The notes under the pieces: model-generated | Seen by the model: the letters and a program-made list of their open reading frames with translations, nothing else | Databases searched by the model: none | What the model was told of the DNA's origin: nothing | Shown here: positions 34,513 to 43,981 of the stretch, in pieces | Numbering within the stretch: position 1 is the stretch's first letter | Layout: each line of letters begins with the position of its first letter | Program-made: the position numbers and the translations under genes | Assembly: GCA_029210725.1 (NCBI GenBank) | Contig: JARGFM010000005.1 | Span: forward strand, 1 to 64,000 | DNA: 64,000 nucleotides | Direction of reading: 5' to 3' | Source of the DNA: Bacteroidales bacterium | GTDB taxonomy: Bacteria; Bacteroidota; Bacteroidia; Bacteroidales; GCA-2748055

Positions 34513-34616
34513 TATTATTTGTATCAAATCAGTAAAAGATATATAGGGTAGTTTAGTTGGTAGTTTTAGTTAGTGTTGTAGAAAAGGGTCAATCGCCAGG
34601 TTGAACCCTTTTCTTT
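34513..34616 (+). ncRNA. Candidate orphan small RNA
   Basis: From the expected start just after the promoter to the terminator hairpin is about 100 bases, containing no open frame of useful length. The body has repeated TAGTTT/TTAGTTAG-like units (34549-34575) and ends in a stem AAAAGGGTCAA/TTGAACCCTTTT followed by a T-rich stretch. It matches no RNA family that I can name. Confidence 0.45.
34582..34616. terminator. Hairpin terminator between small RNA and alcohol dehydrogenase
   Basis: AAAAGGGTCAA (34582-34592) pairs with TTGAACCCTTTT (34601-34612) with one bulged base. T-rich sequence follows on the plus strand, and the minus strand reads into it right after the dehydrogenase stop, so it may serve both. 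Confidence 0.7.
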
Positions 34617-34618
34617 TG

Positions 34619-35758
34619 TCAGAAGATGTACGTCAGCAATTCTTCTCTTTCCCGATCAGATAAGCCATAATTGGTTCCTTCCGCTCTGTTTCGGTTCATC
34701 AGACTCAGGATCTCCTCTTTCCTGGACTTATCAATTCCTGCTTCCTGGCATTTAACCGGACTTCCGAGCGACCTGAAAAAGGACTCCAGGGCGCTGATTG
34801 TATCATCCGCGGAGCTGACTCCAAATAGTTCGCGGCCCAGTTGAAGAATCCGCCCCCCGGCTCTCTCTTTCATCAATTTCATCCAGGCCGGGTAGATAAT
34901 CGACAGGGTGGCGCCATGGGGCGTATCATACAAAAAGGAGAGTATATGACCCAGCGCATGCACGCCCCAGTCGCCCGATGCCCTTCCATACAGGGTGATA
35001 TTGTTCAGGGCGTTGGTGGCTGCCCACATAATTCTGGCCCGCAGTTCATATGATTCCAGATCCTTCATCAGGGAAGGACCAAACTCCAGGGCTTCCTGAA
35101 TGACTGAAATAACAAATCGATCGGAAAGGGTGGCTTCTCCTTTGCCAAACCAGGCTTCCAGGGAATGGGCCACCAGGTCCGCAATCCCGTAGGCGGTGTA
35201 GTTGGCCGGCACCGATTGGGTATAGGAAGGATCCAGGAAGGAGTGAACGGGGTAGATCAGTTCGTTTCTATAGCCGATTTTTTCTTTCGTTGCCTCATTC
35301 TGCAGAACCGCAACGGCATTCATCTCTGTCCCGGTCGCTGCAAGGGTCAGAACCGCAAGCAGAGGTTTGGCCGTAAGGGGCGCATACTTGCCGGTCATTA
35401 GTTCCCAAACATCACATTCCTCGGCGATGCAGATGGCTATGATCTTTGCGGAGTCGATCACACTTCCTCCCCCGACAGCCACCACCATATCTACTCCGGC
35501 TTCCACTCCAATCCTGGTTGCTTCCATCACATCTTCCACTCTGGGATTGGGTTTAATTCCATTAAATTCAGTGATATCAATACCCTGGTTTTTCAGTTGC
35601 TCCAGGGTATCCCGGTAGCTGCCGTTCCGGAGCACAGAACCGCCCCCATAAACAAGCAGGGCCTTTTTCCCAAGCTTTGCCGCACCGGGCCCAAGTTCTT
35701 TGACCACATTTTTTCCAAAATGGAGTTTCACCGGATTATAAGCGATAAAATTGTACAT
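34619..35758 (-). CDS. Iron-type alcohol dehydrogenase, YqhD/BDH-like
   Basis: Group III alcohol dehydrogenase of 379 residues, close to the NADPH-dependent butanol dehydrogenase/YqhD branch. Motifs: GGGSVLRNGSY, VGGGSVIDSAKII, and TLAATGTEMN. Metal ligands are D and H in GIADLVAHSLE, and the two His in VHALGHILSFLYDTPHG. It probably detoxifies or reduces aldehydes. It is separate in sequence from the dehydrogenase at 1052-2224. It follows anmK by 11 bases and may be co-transcribed. Confidence 0.92.
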   Translation of the reverse strand: MYNFIAYNPVKLHFGKNVVKELGPGAAKLGKKALLVYGGGSVLRNGSYRDTLEQLKNQGIDITEFNGIKPNPRVEDVMEATRIGVEAGVDMVVAVGGGSVIDSAKIIAICIAEECDVWELMTGKYAPLTAKPLLAVLTLAATGTEMNAVAVLQNEATKEKIGYRNELIYPVHSFLDPSYTQSVPANYTAYGIADLVAHSLEAWFGKGEATLSDRFVISVIQEALEFGPSLMKDLESYELRARIMWAATNALNNITLYGRASGDWGVHALGHILSFLYDTPHGATLSIIYPAWMKLMKERAGGRILQLGRELFGVSSADDTISALESFFRSLGSPVKCQEAGIDKSRKEEILSLMNRNRAEGTNYGLSDREREELLTYIF

Positions 35759-35769
35759 AGCAAGATGTT

Positions 35770-36834
35770 TTAGATGTTATAAATTGTGCCTGCCGACAGG
35801 TCCTTCCTTCCGCCGCTTACGCTGGCCAGGCAGTTGATCTCTCCCCGGATCCTCAGAACTCCGAGCAGGGCAAAAATAAGCGCCTCTTTATAGTGGATCA
35901 ATTTCTCTTCAGGGATCACCAGGGATGTGCCTGTCAGTTTCTTTAACCGTTCAAGCAGCATAAGGTTCAGTGTTCCGCCCCCGGTTATCAGGAGAGACTT
36001 TATCCCTGCCTCATGGATGTTCCTGGAAATTTGATAGGCAATATGCTCCAGCACGGTGGCCATAATATCTTTGGCGGCCAGATTGCCGGGCCGAATAAAA
36101 GGAAGGAATTGTTCCAGGAACCACTCCCTTCCCAGGGATCGGGGTCCGCTTTTTGAGTAGAAATCCAGGCCGTTCAACTTCTCTAGCAGCTCCTTATGCA
36201 CCTGTCCCGAACGGGCCATCTCCCCATCCCTGTCAAAGGGCAGTCCTTCCATGGCGGCTATATGGTTGAGTGCCATATTGGCGGGGCAGAGATCATAAGC
36301 GATCCGCTCCCCCCGACTGTTTTCGAAGGAGATATTGGCAAATCCTCCCAGGTTCAGACAGCCTTCATACTCGTGAAAGAGCAAGCTGTCGCCCAGGGGA
36401 ACCAGGGGAGCTCCCTGTCCTCCCTGGGCCACATCCTCGCTCCGGAAATCATTGATTACCGGGATTCCTGTCTGGTCGGCCATAATCCTGCCATTTCCTG
36501 CCTGGAAGGTAATCCCCCGCTTTGGTTCGTGCAGGATCGTATGTCCGTGTGAAGAAATGTATTGCGGGAACAGCCCCGTCTTTCTGTGAAAGACAGAGAG
36601 CAGCCGGGCATAGTGATGGCCCAGTTCCAGATCGAGTTCATCGATGTTCTTTTTGCTCCATTTACAGGCTTGTTCCAGTTTACAATAAAGCTCCTCCGGG
36701 TAAGGAAAGGTTTCGGCCTCCAAAATCCTGAAATCCCACAAGCCATCCTTCCATATCAGATCGCAGCATGCCAGGTCGACCCCATCCATGGATGACCCTG
36801 ACATTAATCCCGTAACCCGGTAAGTCTTTTTCAT
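35770..36834 (-). CDS. anmK: Anhydro-N-acetylmuramic acid kinase
   Basis: Cytoplasmic sugar kinase of 354 residues, standard family length. The N-terminal GLMSGSSMDGVDLA and the downstream HGHTILHEP, NLGGFANIS and TGGGTLNL blocks are diagnostic for AnmK, which hydrolyses and phosphorylates anhydro-MurNAc during cell-wall recycling. It sits between an M23 wall peptidase (10 bases upstream) and the alcohol dehydrogenase, in one direction, so a recycling link to the peptidase is plausible. Confidence 0.96.
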   Translation of the reverse strand: MKKTYRVTGLMSGSSMDGVDLACCDLIWKDGLWDFRILEAETFPYPEELYCKLEQACKWSKKNIDELDLELGHHYARLLSVFHRKTGLFPQYISSHGHTILHEPKRGITFQAGNGRIMADQTGIPVINDFRSEDVAQGGQGAPLVPLGDSLLFHEYEGCLNLGGFANISFENSRGERIAYDLCPANMALNHIAAMEGLPFDRDGEMARSGQVHKELLEKLNGLDFYSKSGPRSLGREWFLEQFLPFIRPGNLAAKDIMATVLEHIAYQISRNIHEAGIKSLLITGGGTLNLMLLERLKKLTGTSLVIPEEKLIHYKEALIFALLGVLRIRGEINCLASVSGGRKDLSAGTIYNI

Positions 36835-36844
36835 GAATTATTTT

Positions 36845-38557
36845 TTACCATTCAAAAGTAGTCTGAAAGAGCTTAACATTTCCCTTTTGGTCGCTTACAT
36901 ACAGTTCCAGTTCGTGAAGCGTTCCTTTGGCAATTCGCTCCGGGTCAAATCTGTAGATAAGGAGTTCGTTCTTCGGATCATATTCGAACAAGGCCCAATG
37001 CGTATCAATATAGCCCTCGTATCTGCCGATACCAGACAATTCATCGCGGATGGTGAAGCGAAGCTCTTCATTGCCAGAATAATCGATTCCATGGTTCTTA
37101 TGAGGGATGATTTCGGGAGAAACAGAGTCGATTGCCACACTGAATACCCCGAACTTTTTAAGTCTGGCTACCATGGCACCATCTCTGTATTCGCCGCCTG
37201 CCGACTCAAATTTCCCTTCATCGTTGACGGTAATGAACAACAGTTTGTTTCGAAGCCCGGGATCAACTTCGGGACTGTCCACAGAAAGGGTATAGGAGGA
37301 GTGTACCGGTACCTCTTTATTGCCAAGGTGATACAGGGGACTGAGTGTTCCCTCTTTCTGAGGGGACATATGGAAGCTGAAGTCGATATCCTGGTAAAGG
37401 GCGTTGGCCGGAATCTCTACCCGCACCGGGCCCCTGTCAAAGCGGTTGACCCTGTCAGATTTCAGGGTGGACACGTAGATGGAGTCTTTGCCCGCAGGGG
37501 CAGGCCTGTCTTCAGCTCCCTGAAGGGTAAACTCCAGAACGGAGCTGTTTCCGACCACATCGGTGGCCACGATCCTGAAGGGGTAGGTCCTGGGCTCATT
37601 TACCACCAGGGCCTGGTTATCCGCTGATTTATTGTAGATTCTAAGCCTGTCGTTGGGGAGACGATGAAGACGGTGTGCCCTGATTCCCGATCTGATCAGT
37701 TCCCGGTAATCGATGTGTGCATTGATGTACCTGGTTTCCGAGAAGGCGAATTCGTCCATCGCATGGCTGTATTTGAGCTTATTGTCCACAAACATCTCCA
37801 GGGTATACACGCCGCACCTGTTGGAAGCCCCATCCAGATAATCAAAGACCTCAACACTGATACCCAGATTTCCATAAGCCGAAATACCGGTGCCGTAAGG
37901 GATGGTGTAAACTCCATTGTCCCTCACAATGCGGCTCGAAAACTTTTCAGTTTGATTGTTTACATAACTCTGGCTATCCATGGGATACAAATGAAGCGAA
38001 TAGAACCTTGGAGCCGTCTGGTCCCTGATATCAAAGTTGTATTTGAGCACATTCACGGGATGCTGGTTGGCCGAGCTGCGGATCTCAAAATGAAGATGGG
38101 GCCCTGAGCAGCTGCCTGAGTTTCCTGAAAAGGCTATTAATTGCCCTTTTTTCAATGGAAAGGTCTCTCCGCTCAGGTAAAGATCTACTGTATGGGACTG
38201 CTGCCTGTACTGCATGCGGGTTACATAAGTGGCTATATCGTCCCGGAACCTGTCCAGGTGCCCGTACACAGAAGTGAAGCCATTTGGGTGGCTGATGTAG
38301 ATGGATTTCCCGTAACCGTTGGCTTGAACCTTGATCCTCGAGATGTATCCTTCATCCACGGAAAACACCTGGTGGCCGGTTTTCCCCTGTGTTTTAATAT
38401 CAATCCCCGAATGGAAATGATCACTCCGGATCTCCCCAAAATTACCGGAGAGGTACAGGGGGATCTTCAGGGGAGGATGGAAGCTTATTCCATCCTGTCC
38501 GATGCTGTAAAGCATAAGGAATTGTAACAAAATCAGGGTAATGGCTCTGGACATCAT
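36845..38557 (-). CDS. Exported M23-family metallopeptidase
   Basis: Secreted protein of 570 residues with a signal peptide (ending near YSIGQDG) and an N-terminal LytM/M23 domain (about residues 40-175). Zinc ligands are visible: H and D in HFHSGIDI, and H in HLHFEI, with NGYGKSIYISHPNGF and YGHL between. The rest (about 380 residues) is beta-rich, probably several Ig-like domains, with unknown partner. It cuts or remodels peptidoglycan cross-links. It is the first gene of the run with anmK. Confidence 0.9.
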   Translation of the reverse strand: MMSRAITLILLQFLMLYSIGQDGISFHPPLKIPLYLSGNFGEIRSDHFHSGIDIKTQGKTGHQVFSVDEGYISRIKVQANGYGKSIYISHPNGFTSVYGHLDRFRDDIATYVTRMQYRQQSHTVDLYLSGETFPLKKGQLIAFSGNSGSCSGPHLHFEIRSSANQHPVNVLKYNFDIRDQTAPRFYSLHLYPMDSQSYVNNQTEKFSSRIVRDNGVYTIPYGTGISAYGNLGISVEVFDYLDGASNRCGVYTLEMFVDNKLKYSHAMDEFAFSETRYINAHIDYRELIRSGIRAHRLHRLPNDRLRIYNKSADNQALVVNEPRTYPFRIVATDVVGNSSVLEFTLQGAEDRPAPAGKDSIYVSTLKSDRVNRFDRGPVRVEIPANALYQDIDFSFHMSPQKEGTLSPLYHLGNKEVPVHSSYTLSVDSPEVDPGLRNKLLFITVNDEGKFESAGGEYRDGAMVARLKKFGVFSVAIDSVSPEIIPHKNHGIDYSGNEELRFTIRDELSGIGRYEGYIDTHWALFEYDPKNELLIYRFDPERIAKGTLHELELYVSDQKGNVKLFQTTFEW

Positions 38558-38626
38558 TATCTCGGGGATCTTAAAATTTCAAAACTATGCTTTTATTTTT
38601 AAGCTCAACAGTTTCGGAATTGAAAG

Positions 38627-38657
38627 TTTTAAACGGATCAAAATAATTCTATATTTG
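38627..38657 (+). promoter_or_regulatory. Promoter of the coiled-coil/zapA unit
   Basis: TTTT at 38627-38630, 19 bases, then TATATTTG at 38650-38657, an exact -7 element with the standard spacing and one mismatch in the -33 TTTG. It lies 19 bases ahead of the ATG at 38677. Confidence 0.6.
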
Positions 38658-38676
38658 TATTATATATCTCTGTTGA

Positions 38677-38970
38677 ATGAGTGCTGAACAGACCGAAATA
38701 CTTGAAGGAATCAGGAAGAAAATTCAATCGGCAAAAGTCCGCTTGCAGGAACAACTGGACGAAAATGTCCGCTTGAAAACACAGAATGAGCATCTTCAGA
38801 AATCGGTTCAGCAAAAACAGTCAGTAATTAATGAATTGGAACAAAAAAACCAGAAATTGTCTCTGTTAAAAGGGATTCTGGCCGATGGTGAAGATTCACA
38901 GGATGCCAGGATACAGATAAATAGAATTGTGCGGGAGATTGACAAGTGTATTGCTCTATTAAACAGATAG
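38677..38970 (+). CDS. Small coiled-coil protein upstream of zapA
   Basis: Protein of 97 residues that is almost entirely coiled coil (KIQSAKVRLQEQLDENVRL, QKQSVINELEQKNQKLSLL). No enzyme motif. It ends 7 bases before zapA, so the two are co-transcribed. Its composition recalls ZapB-like or other small division-associated coiled coils, but there is no sequence evidence for a precise name; a role with ZapA at the division site is inference. Confidence 0.75.
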   Translation: MSAEQTEILEGIRKKIQSAKVRLQEQLDENVRLKTQNEHLQKSVQQKQSVINELEQKNQKLSLLKGILADGEDSQDARIQINRIVREIDKCIALLNR

Positions 38971-38977
38971 GACGGGG

Positions 38978-39265
38978 ATGACGGAAGATATGCTTTCTAT
39001 AAAGGTTCAGATTGCTGAACGTTTTTATCCCCTGAAGATAAAACGCCGGGATGAAGAGAAAATACGGCAGGCGGCCAGAATGATTAATGATAAAGTACTG
39101 CAGTATAAACAGAGATATACAGATAAAGATACGCAGGATTTTATGGCCATGGCTACTCTTCAGTTTGTTATAAACCTGATCGATTGCGAACAACAACAAA
39201 ATGTTGTATCTTTGGAAGAGGAGTTGGGGAATTTGAGTAGTGAGCTGGATGAGTTATTGAAATAG
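38978..39265 (+). CDS. zapA: Cell division protein ZapA
   Basis: Protein of 95 residues with the ZapA fold: N-terminal strand pair with SIKVQIAERFYPLKI, the EEKIRQAARMINDKV helix, a QDFMAMATLQFVINLI helix and a C-terminal coiled coil. ZapA bundles FtsZ filaments and stabilises the division ring. It is followed by the 6S RNA candidate and rny, an arrangement that recalls the zapA-ssrS order of gammaproteobacteria. Confidence 0.9.
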   Translation: MTEDMLSIKVQIAERFYPLKIKRRDEEKIRQAARMINDKVLQYKQRYTDKDTQDFMAMATLQFVINLIDCEQQQNVVSLEEELGNLSSELDELLK

Positions 39266-39291
39266 AGTAAGACGTTCTTATACATATTAAT

Positions 39292-39492
39292 GAGTTTGCC
39301 CGCATTGTTTCTTCAATTATTTTTTGAACTCAACATTTATCATATTGGAGCAAAGCTCAGATTAAGAAAAGCAGGCCAAAATTCCGGTTCGCCGGGATAC
39401 TGAAGTATTCAGTCATTGGACACTTGATATGATCTGGCAGTTCCACCCGTGTTTTATGGGGTTTAATAAAATTTTGAGGGAATGTGCGGGTT
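39292..39492 (+). ncRNA. ssrS: Probable 6S RNA (Bacteroidales-1 type)
   Basis: About 200 bases between zapA and rny form one long hairpin. The closing stem pairs CCCGCATTG (39299-39307) with the complement near 39481-39490 (AATGTGCGGG), followed directly by seven T. Inside are a CCGGTTCGCCGG hairpin and an ATACTGAAGTAT palindrome around a large internal region. Length, layout and position fit 6S RNA, which binds RNA polymerase in stationary phase. No coding frame is present. Confidence 0.72.
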
Positions 39493-39518
39493 TTTTTATT
39501 TTCTAAAATGAACTAGAT

Positions 39519-41093
39519 ATGGAACTGTTAACGCATTTATTGATGCTGCAGTCGTCCATGGTCATGTATCTTGTTATAGGAGGTGCTTCACTGTTATTGG
39601 GAGTGGGAGCTGGCTTCGTCCTTGTTGGTGTAATTACCAGAAGAAAGAGCTCCAGGATGCTCAAAGAGGCAGAAGGTGAAGCAGAAATGATTAAGCAACA
39701 GAAGATACTGCAGGCCAAGGAGAAGTTTCTTCAGCTAAAGGAAGAACACGAGAAGCTCATCAATGAGAAGAATGGAAAGCTGAATCAGCTAGAGAATGAA
39801 GTAAAACAAAAAGAGTTTTCTGCCAGCCAGAAATATGAGGATATTCAACGGAAGAGGAAGGAGGTAGATGCTATTCGGGAAAATCTGAATGTTCAGCTGG
39901 AGCTTATTGAAAAGAAAAAAGAAGAACTGGAAAAATCCCACCGCAGGCAGGTGGAGCAACTGGAGACCATATCGGGTCTTTCAGCCGAAGAGGCAAAAGA
40001 GCAACTGGTTGAATCTCTGAAAGAGGAGGCCAGGACAGAGGCCATGTCACTGATCAATGAGATCGTTGATGAAGCCAAGATGACTGCGAACAAGGAGGCA
40101 AAGAATATCGTTATCAAAACCATTCAGAGGGTGGCCAGTGAAACGGCCATTGAGAATGCTGTGACGGTCTTTCATATCGAATCGGATGAGCTTAAGGGCA
40201 GGATTATAGGAAGGGAAGGAAGAAATATCCGTGCCCTGGAGGCTGCCACGGGTGTGGAGGTGATTGTGGATGATACTCCTGAAGCCATCATTCTTTCTGC
40301 CTTCGACCCTGTCAGAAGGGAAGTGGCCAGGCTATCCTTGCACCAGCTGGTTACCGATGGACGTATTCATCCGGCCAGGATTGAGGAGGTAGTGGCCAAA
40401 ACCCGGAAACAGATCGAGGAGGAGATCATTGAAGTCGGAAAGCGCACAGCCATTGATCTGGGGATTCATGGCCTGCACCCGGAACTTACCCGTATGGTGG
40501 GAAAGATGAAATACCGCTCATCCTATGGGCAAAACCTCTTGCAGCACTCCCGGGAAGTTGCAAATCTCTGTGCCATTATGGCAACGGAACTCGGTTTGAA
40601 TGCCAAACTGGCCCGGAGGGCTGGTTTGTTGCATGATATTGGGAAGGTGCCCGATGATGAGCCTGAGATTCCCCATGCAGTTTATGGAATGAAGGTGGCT
40701 GAGAAATACAAGGAGAAACCGGAAGTATGCAATGCCATCGGATCGCATCATGATGAAGTGGAGATGACCACACTTCTTGCACCCATTGTACAGGTTTGTG
40801 ATGCCATATCAGGGGCCCGACCGGGCGCCCGACGTGAAGTGGTAGAGTCTTATATCAAGCGTTTGAAGGAACTGGAGGCCATGGCCCTTTCCTATCCTGG
40901 TGTTTTGAAAACCTATGCCATTCAGGCAGGCAGAGAGCTAAGGGTAATTGTGGGCAGTGAAAAAGTAACAGATAAGGATGCGGAGAGCCTTTCCTTTGAT
41001 ATTGCCAGGAAAATTCAGGATGAAATGACCTACCCTGGACAGGTAAAAGTGACTGTTATTCGTGAAACACGTGCCATAAGTTACGCCAAATAG
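39519..41093 (+). CDS. rny: Ribonuclease Y
   Basis: Membrane-anchored endoribonuclease of 524 residues. Order: N-terminal helix (about 12-36), long coiled coil (about 40-185), KH domain ([23 protein letters not shown]) and HD domain with [10 protein letters not shown] and SHHDEVEM metal residues, then the conserved C-terminal [12 protein letters not shown]. It starts mRNA decay at the inner membrane. It ends in a one-base overlap (TAGTG) with the epimerase start. Confidence 0.97.
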   Translation: MELLTHLLMLQSSMVMYLVIGGASLLLGVGAGFVLVGVITRRKSSRMLKEAEGEAEMIKQQKILQAKEKFLQLKEEHEKLINEKNGKLNQLENEVKQKEFSASQKYEDIQRKRKEVDAIRENLNVQLELIEKKKEELEKSHRRQVEQLETISGLSAEEAKEQLVESLKEEARTEAMSLINEIVDEAKMTANKEAKNIVIKTIQRVASETAIENAVTVFHIESDELKGRIIGREGRNIRALEAATGVEVIVDDTPEAIILSAFDPVRREVARLSLHQLVTDGRIHPARIEEVVAKTRKQIEEEIIEVGKRTAIDLGIHGLHPELTRMVGKMKYRSSYGQNLLQHSREVANLCAIMATELGLNAKLARRAGLLHDIGKVPDDEPEIPHAVYGMKVAEKYKEKPEVCNAIGSHHDEVEMTTLLAPIVQVCDAISGARPGARREVVESYIKRLKELEAMALSYPGVLKTYAIQAGRELRVIVGSEKVTDKDAESLSFDIARKIQDEMTYPGQVKVTVIRETRAISYAK

Positions 41094-42148
41094 TGAAAAA
41101 AGTTCTTGTTACGGGTACAGCGGGTTTTATTGGGTTTCATCTGGCCAGGAAACTGGTGGAACAGGGATTCCATGTAACCGGGCTGGATATCATCAATGAC
41201 TATTACGATGTGGGGCTGAAATATGACCGGCTGGAGCTGTCCGGGATAGCACGCAGCAGTATTGCCTATAACCAGGAAGTAACAAGCAGTAATTCTGATA
41301 ATTATCAGTTCATCCAGTTAAAACTGGAGGACCGCGATGCCCTTTTCGATTTGTTCGCCAGGCATCAATTTGATGTCGTGGTGAACCTGGCCGCCCAGGC
41401 AGGTGTGCGCTATAGCCTTACCCACCCTCAGGCCTATGTGGATAGTAATATCACCGGTTTTCTGAATATCCTGGAAGCATGCAGGCATCATCCCGTTGAG
41501 AACCTGATCTATGCCAGCAGTTCGAGCGTTTACGGGCTGAATAAGAACATGCCGTTTTCTGTGAGTTCCAATGTGGATCACCCCGTGAGTCTCTATGCCG
41601 CCAGTAAGAAGAGCAACGAGCTGATGGCCCATACCTACAGTCATCTCTTTGGAGTGCCCAGCATAGGCTTACGCTTTTTTACGGTTTACGGTCCCTGGGG
41701 CAGACCCGACATGGCCCTGTTTCTCTTTACAAGAGCGATCCTGGCCGGCGAGCCGATCCAGGTGTTTAACCATGGAATGATGGAACGGGACTTCACCTAT
41801 GTGGATGATATTGTGGGCGGGATCGAAAGAATGGTCAGCCTGGGTCATGTAAAGGGGGAGGGGTGGAAGCCTGAAACTCCGGATCCTTCATTCTCCTCAG
41901 CACCCTACAAGATCCATAACATCGGGAACAGCAGCCCCGTTAAATTGATTGCCTTTATTGAGGCCATTGAGAAAGCACTGGGGAAAAAGGCTGAATGGCA
42001 AATGATGCCCATTCAGCCCGGGGATGTGGAAAAGACCTGGGCCGATGTCACTTCCTTAAGGAGAGATTATAACTACAATCCGGACACCCCGGTGGAAACC
42101 GGAATCCAACGGTTTATTGCCTGGTACAGGATGTATTACAAAGTATAG
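41093..42148 (+). CDS. NAD-dependent nucleotide-sugar epimerase (UDP-glucuronate 4-epimerase type)
   Basis: Short-chain dehydrogenase-type epimerase of 351 residues. The NAD motif is GTAGFIG (residues 8-14); the catalytic YAASKKSNE (Tyr and Lys) and SSSSVYG are present; GLRFFTVYGPWGRPDMAL is typical of UDP-glucuronate epimerases (GAE/CapI). It should supply UDP-galacturonate for surface polysaccharide. The start is GTG overlapping the rny stop by one base, indicating translational coupling. Confidence 0.92.
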   Translation: MKKVLVTGTAGFIGFHLARKLVEQGFHVTGLDIINDYYDVGLKYDRLELSGIARSSIAYNQEVTSSNSDNYQFIQLKLEDRDALFDLFARHQFDVVVNLAAQAGVRYSLTHPQAYVDSNITGFLNILEACRHHPVENLIYASSSSVYGLNKNMPFSVSSNVDHPVSLYAASKKSNELMAHTYSHLFGVPSIGLRFFTVYGPWGRPDMALFLFTRAILAGEPIQVFNHGMMERDFTYVDDIVGGIERMVSLGHVKGEGWKPETPDPSFSSAPYKIHNIGNSSPVKLIAFIEAIEKALGKKAEWQMMPIQPGDVEKTWADVTSLRRDYNYNPDTPVETGIQRFIAWYRMYYKV

Positions 42149-42159
42149 GGCCGGGGAAA

Positions 42160-43020
42160 TCACTTACCGGGGTGAAGTAAGTTCTTCAGCGATTGAGCTT
42201 TATCTGTCTGTCCCGACCGTTCGTAGGCAAATTGCAGGTTGATAATTAACCTTTCAATAAGTTCAATTCCGGAGCAGGGAGAGAAGTAATACTCCTTTTC
42301 TTCAATCTTCAGATGACGCAGGAAGTGTTTCAGCTCCTTCAAGCCCAATACCGATCCCTTATCCGAGGGATTGATATAGAAGAGGATGTTGTTTGGATCT
42401 TCATGGTAGTCCGGATCGTAATAGCACAGAACGAAGTTCCTGGGCAGATTCACCCCGTAGATCGGCAGGTTCAGTCTCCTGGCCAGCTCCGCATAGATCA
42501 GTCCCAGCAATACCGGGCTCCCCTTATAAGTATCCATCACATGATTGATCAGATAAAGTTGCGGAGAGTGTGCCTTCTTCAGACTTTTATCGAACTTATG
42601 AATCTCGTAGAGAAAATAGTTGATCACCTTTACTTTTTCAAGGGCAGTCAGCTCGTTATTCAGCTCCAGCCAGATATCTTTTTTTATCTTCTCCATTTTC
42701 CTGTTCAAAAGCTCATATTCCAGTTCAGGATACTGGAAACGTGCCACCAGGAAGGCCCCGTAAAGCAGGTCGTTGCCACCACCTGATCTCCAGTTGTTCA
42801 TTCCTCTTTCCAGAGAATTAAACTGGATTTTCCGTATCACATCTTCAATCCGAATCTGCAAATCGGATTTAAGCGTGATTTCCCATCTTTTCTCCAGGGG
42901 AGCGACCACTGCTTCGCCAAGCTCTATCAGGCGATTCGATACATTGTCAAATACGAGTTTATCAGGATCTTCCAGAAGACTGATCAGGGCTTCCAGCTCT
43001 TTATGTCCGTTTTCAGTCAT
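42160..43020 (-). CDS. SirB1-like transglutaminase-fold protein
   Basis: Protein of 286 residues in the SirB1/Transglut_core2 family. Typical is SPVLLGLIYAELARRLNLPIYGVNLPRNFVL, which aligns with the catalytic region, but the usual catalytic Cys is not evident (GSPVLLG in place of the expected Cys-bearing segment), so the protein is probably not a transglutaminase. The C-terminus has a TPR-like repeat. It overlaps the nucleoside phosphorylase by 8 bases and follows it in one transcription unit. Function unknown. Confidence 0.8.
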   Translation of the reverse strand: MTENGHKELEALISLLEDPDKLVFDNVSNRLIELGEAVVAPLEKRWEITLKSDLQIRIEDVIRKIQFNSLERGMNNWRSGGGNDLLYGAFLVARFQYPELEYELLNRKMEKIKKDIWLELNNELTALEKVKVINYFLYEIHKFDKSLKKAHSPQLYLINHVMDTYKGSPVLLGLIYAELARRLNLPIYGVNLPRNFVLCYYDPDYHEDPNNILFYINPSDKGSVLGLKELKHFLRHLKIEEKEYYFSPCSGIELIERLIINLQFAYERSGQTDKAQSLKNLLHPGK

Positions 43021-43894
43021 CCGGAAGCAGTTTTTCCAGGACCATGCGAATCAATGCATCAACGGCCCCGTGATAGTCCTCCAGAAACTCAAGGGATATG
43101 CGGTTTGCAATTGCGACACAAATGGTAATGGCCTGGTGGTTCAAAAAAGCAGATAAAGCATAAAGCGCTGAACTTTCCATCTCAAAATTATTGATGCGCA
43201 TGCCTTCAAACCGGAAGGTGTTGATTTTTGAAACCAGTTCTGGGTCAAAAGGGGAAAGCCGGATACTCCTGAGCTGCGGCGCATAAAACCCGGGAGTGGA
43301 GAGGGTGATCCCGGATAGCACCCCGGGTCCGGACAGCAGCTTGTGCAACTTCTCTGAGCCTTTGATAAAGTAGGGTTCGGCCAGGGTGCTTTTCCATGAG
43401 GTGTGATCTCTGAAGGAGTCGGACAGGGAGAGCAGGTTATGCTCATCGGGATCCCTGTAGAAGTGGTAAAGCCCGTCAAATCCCCCGGCCACCCTGGTGA
43501 GGATCTGTCCACCGGGAGCGATATCGGCATGAAGTGCTCCGCTGGTCCCGATCCGGATCAGGTTCAGACTCTTTTTCCGTACCCGGGGGATGCGCCGGTC
43601 CAGATCCACATTTACCAGGGCATCCAGCTCATTCAGGACAATATCTATGTTATCAATCCCAATACCTGTGGAGAGTACGGTCACTCTTTTACCCCGGTAA
43701 CTGCCTGTATGGGTAACAAATTCCCGGTTACCTTTCTCCAGCTCAATATGGTCGAAATGCGCCGAAACCATAGAAACCCTTCCGGGATCACCCACAAGGA
43801 TCACATGATCGGCTATATCCTCAGGCAGTAGCTTCAGGTGGTAAATACTTCCATCCGGATTCAGGATCAGATCTGTACGGGAAATCGGATTCAT
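43013..43894 (-). CDS. Nucleoside phosphorylase (uridine phosphorylase-like)
   Basis: Protein of 293 residues of the PNP/UDP phosphorylase family. Motifs: HVILVGDPGRV for phosphate, TGIGIDNIDIVLNELDAL, RIGTSGALHADIAPG and FEMESSALYALS, the last being the ribose-binding site. It salvages nucleosides by phosphorolysis; uridine is the most likely substrate from the family pattern. Its 3-prime end overlaps the SirB1-like gene, and the opposite strand carries the SPFH protein gene starting about 90 bases upstream. Confidence 0.9.
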   Translation of the reverse strand: MNPISRTDLILNPDGSIYHLKLLPEDIADHVILVGDPGRVSMVSAHFDHIELEKGNREFVTHTGSYRGKRVTVLSTGIGIDNIDIVLNELDALVNVDLDRRIPRVRKKSLNLIRIGTSGALHADIAPGGQILTRVAGGFDGLYHFYRDPDEHNLLSLSDSFRDHTSWKSTLAEPYFIKGSEKLHKLLSGPGVLSGITLSTPGFYAPQLRSIRLSPFDPELVSKINTFRFEGMRINNFEMESSALYALSAFLNHQAITICVAIANRISLEFLEDYHGAVDALIRMVLEKLLPDD

Positions 43895-43981
43895 ACACGC
43901 TGCTATTTCGCTTATTCCATAAAAATAGTGTATTTTTACAGCTGCTTTGAAAATACTTACTCACAAACAAAACACCATAAT

